A DNA stretch of 64,000 nt. It comes from Maridesulfovibrio sp. GTDB lineage: Bacteria; Desulfobacterota; Desulfovibrionia; Desulfovibrionales; Desulfovibrionaceae. A model generated the notes under the pieces. The model was not told where the DNA came from, made no database searches, and worked only from the letters and a program-made list of their open reading frames with translations. Shown in pieces: positions 62,414 through 64,000 of the stretch (position 1 is the stretch's first letter; every line of letters starts with the position of its first letter). The translations under genes and the position numbers were made by a program. The stretch covers positions 2,051,501-2,115,500 of the forward strand of contig NZ_OY762999.1 of assembly GCF_963666665.1 (NCBI RefSeq), in the 5' to 3' direction.

Positions 62414-63118
62414 TTAGGACTCTGCGTATTTTCTCGCTGCCAGAGGATCAATCTTGAAACCGGGTCCCATGGTGGTAGCTACGGCAACAGCCTTCATGTA
62501 GGTACCTTTCGCAGAGGAAGGTTTAAGTTTGTTCACGGTTTCCAGCAGAGATTTAAGGTTCTCAAGGAGCTTTTCAGGTCCGAAAGAAACCTTTCCGATG
62601 GGCGCATGCAGAACACCAGCCTTATCGACCTTGAATTCTACGCGTCCAGCTTTTACTTCTTTAACGGCATGAGCCACATCAAAAGTAACGGTACCGGTCT
62701 TTGCGTTAGGCATCAGACCACGAGGTCCGAGCACACGGCCGATCTGACCGACTTTAGCCATCATGTCAGGAGTTGCGATAGCTTTATCGAAATCAAGCCA
62801 TCCGTCCTTTACTTTGGCAACCAAGTCATCGCCACCGACAAAGTCAGCACCGGCTTCCTTGGCTTCCGCTTCTTTTTCCCCGCTCACGAAGCAAGCTACG
62901 CGAACATCCTTACCGAGACCGTTAGGCAGGGTAACTGCACCACGGATCATCTGGTCGGAATATTTGGGGTCTACGCCGAGGTTGATGGCAACATCAACAG
63001 TCTCGTCGAATTTGGCATATGCCTTTTCTACAGCAGAAGCTACCGCCTGTTCAACGGTCAGACCGATCTGCTCGGTACCTTCTGTTGCTTTTCTGTATTT
63101 TTTTCCGTGCTTAGGCAT
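62414..63118 (-). CDS. rplA: Ribosomal protein L1
   Basis: A 234-residue L1-stalk protein. 'VDVAINLGVDPKYSDQMIRG' and 'GRVLGPRGLMPNAKTGTVTF' are the signatures; the N-terminus 'MPKHGKKYRKATEGTEQIGL' is normal. In E. coli L1 represses rplKA. Sixteen bases after rplK. Confidence 0.98.
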   Translation of the reverse strand: MPKHGKKYRKATEGTEQIGLTVEQAVASAVEKAYAKFDETVDVAINLGVDPKYSDQMIRGAVTLPNGLGKDVRVACFVSGEKEAEAKEAGADFVGGDDLVAKVKDGWLDFDKAIATPDMMAKVGQIGRVLGPRGLMPNAKTGTVTFDVAHAVKEVKAGRVEFKVDKAGVLHAPIGKVSFGPEKLLENLKSLLETVNKLKPSSAKGTYMKAVAVATTMGPGFKIDPLAARKYAES

Positions 63119-63134
63119 GATCTATTCCCCTTAC

Positions 63135-63560
63135 CTATTCTGTGACTTCAATGCCCATACTGCGGGCTGTTCCCATGATGGATTTCATGGCAGCTTCAGT
63201 ATCGGCAGCGGTCAGGTCGGGTGCTTTAAGCTCAGCAATTTCTTTAACCTGAGCCATGGTCACTTTACCGACCTTGTTTTTGTTAGGCTCGCCGGAACCT
63301 TTCTGTAGCTTTGCAGCCTTAAGCAGGAGGGTGGATGCCGGCGGAGTCTTGGTAATGAAGGAAAAGGACCTGTCCTGATAGACAGTGATGATCACCGGAA
63401 TGATCATGCCCTTCTGATCCTGCGTTTTGGCGTTAAACGCCTTGCAGAATTCCATTATATTTACACCGTGCTGACCGAGTGCAGGACCGACCGGTGGGGA
63501 CGGGTTTGCAGAGCCAGCAGGTATCTGAAGCTTGATTTTGCCTATTTCTTTCTTGGCCAT
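63135..63560 (-). CDS. rplK: Ribosomal protein L11
   Basis: A 141-residue protein of the GTPase-associated centre. 'KLQIPAGSANPSPPVGPALG' and QHGVNIMEFCKAFNA are diagnostic, as is the C-terminal 'AAMKSIMGTARSMGIEV'. It follows nusG after 74 bases, with a 6-bp CAGTGA/TCACTG hairpin in the gap. Confidence 0.98.
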   Translation of the reverse strand: MAKKEIGKIKLQIPAGSANPSPPVGPALGQHGVNIMEFCKAFNAKTQDQKGMIIPVIITVYQDRSFSFITKTPPASTLLLKAAKLQKGSGEPNKNKVGKVTMAQVKEIAELKAPDLTAADTEAAMKSIMGTARSMGIEVTE

Positions 63561-63634
63561 CGCTTTATGTCCTATATTAAATTCCAGTGAGGGTACTCAC
63601 TGTCGGAAATGAATATGCAGCAGTGCGGTCAGGA

Positions 63635-64000
63635 CTACCCTTTGGTTACCTGAACGAAGTCAAGTTCCACTGGGGTCTGGCGGCCGAAAATGGAGACTGA
63701 CACCCGAAGCTTGCCTTTGTCGTAGTTAACATCTTCTACAACGCCGTTGAAACCGCTGAACGGTCCATCAATAACCCTGACATCATCGCCACGATCAAAG
63801 TTGAACTTGGGTCTCGGCTGTTCCTGACGGTCTTCCATCAGGCTCAGGATTTTGGCTGCTTCGCTGTCGCGCATTGGAGTCGGGCGGTTTTTGCCACCGA
63901 TGAATCCGGTAACACGAGGAATAGACTGGATGAGATGCCATGATTCATCCTCCATGATCATTTTGATCATGACATAACCCGGATAAAATTTCCGAGTAGA
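63635..64000 (-). CDS. nusG: Transcription factor NusG, N-terminal end cut off by window edge
   Basis: The frame continues open through the right edge; the codons beyond the first in-frame ATG encode RKFYPGYV, which joins to MIKM, the NGN-domain signature of NusG, so the true start lies outside the window. The visible 121 residues include the end of the NGN domain ('SWHLIQSIPRVTGFIGGKNR') and the C-terminal KOW domain ('GDDVRVIDGPFSGFNGVVED'). NusG couples transcription to Rho and to the ribosome. First visible gene of the rplKAJL-rpoBC cluster. Confidence 0.97.
   Translation of the reverse strand, partial: STRKFYPGYVMIKMIMEDESWHLIQSIPRVTGFIGGKNRPTPMRDSEAAKILSLMEDRQEQPRPKFNFDRGDDVRVIDGPFSGFNGVVEDVNYDKGKLRVSVSIFGRQTPVELDFVQVTKG

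Overview
The window looks like a chromosomal segment of a marine, Desulfovibrio-type sulfate-reducing bacterium (Maridesulfovibrio-like is my best guess). The argument is gene content: the siroheme-dependent alternative heme pathway (ahbC, hemB, ahbD, a siroheme decarboxylase subunit), the futalosine menaquinone pathway (mqnD, mqnE, mqnC, mqnA), a bifunctional PutA beside an Lrp regulator, a LysR protein of the kind seen in these bacteria, and a full ribosomal protein/RNA polymerase cluster. No transposase, integrase, phage gene, CRISPR array, tRNA or rRNA gene was seen. Layout: 1-3.9 kb, end of a glycosyltransferase gene, a zinc-ribbon/Yip1 membrane protein, a small helical protein and an OmpA-type lipoprotein. 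4.1-8.95 kb, heme locus ahbC-hemB-ahbD-ahbA/B-rpe; AhbD carries a striking His-Pro-Gly tail. 9-12 kb, a permuted papain-fold protein, a wrecked fragment of a solute-binding protein gene and two intact tandem relatives of it. 12.1-15 kb, a secreted Ala-rich coiled-coil protein with a TPR/OmpA-like lipoprotein gene, and a DUF445 membrane protein. 15.1-22.3 kb, a PAS-GGDEF diguanylate cyclase, a complete Mla-type lipid transport operon (mlaE-mlaF-mlaD-lipoprotein) and an HBM-type chemoreceptor. 22.3-34.1 kb, putA and lrp, a Cys-motif protein, two EamA exporters, darP (yjgA), a small zinc-ribbon protein and the mqn genes. 34.2-64 kb, all on the minus strand: a LysR gene, then, in order of transcription from the right edge, nusG-rplK-rplA-rplJ-rplL-rpoB-rpoC, rpsL-rpsG-fusA, the S10/spc operon rpsJ to map, and the alpha operon rpmJ-rpsM-rpsK-rpsD-rpoA-rplQ. 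Two short genes, rpmD and rpmJ, were found by reading the sequence between larger genes. The most informative non-coding signals are in the ribosomal cluster: a perfect 18-bp-arm palindrome on the -35 box of the rpsL promoter; a promoter for the S10 operon placed so that its own transcript skips the fusA terminator; a structured leader before rpmJ; an L10-leader-like element before rplJ; and hairpins between rplL/rpoB and rpoB/rpoC. Elsewhere, two copies of a dispersed element (core CGGCGAAGCC ... AGCCGC-GGAGGC) lie directly upstream of hemB and darP, and in the darP case supply the ribosome binding site. I see no wholly new multi-gene system. The least-explained loci are the secreted HTH-like/Ser-Gly-rich protein with its TPR lipoprotein, the His-rich AhbD tail, and the structured elements listed above.
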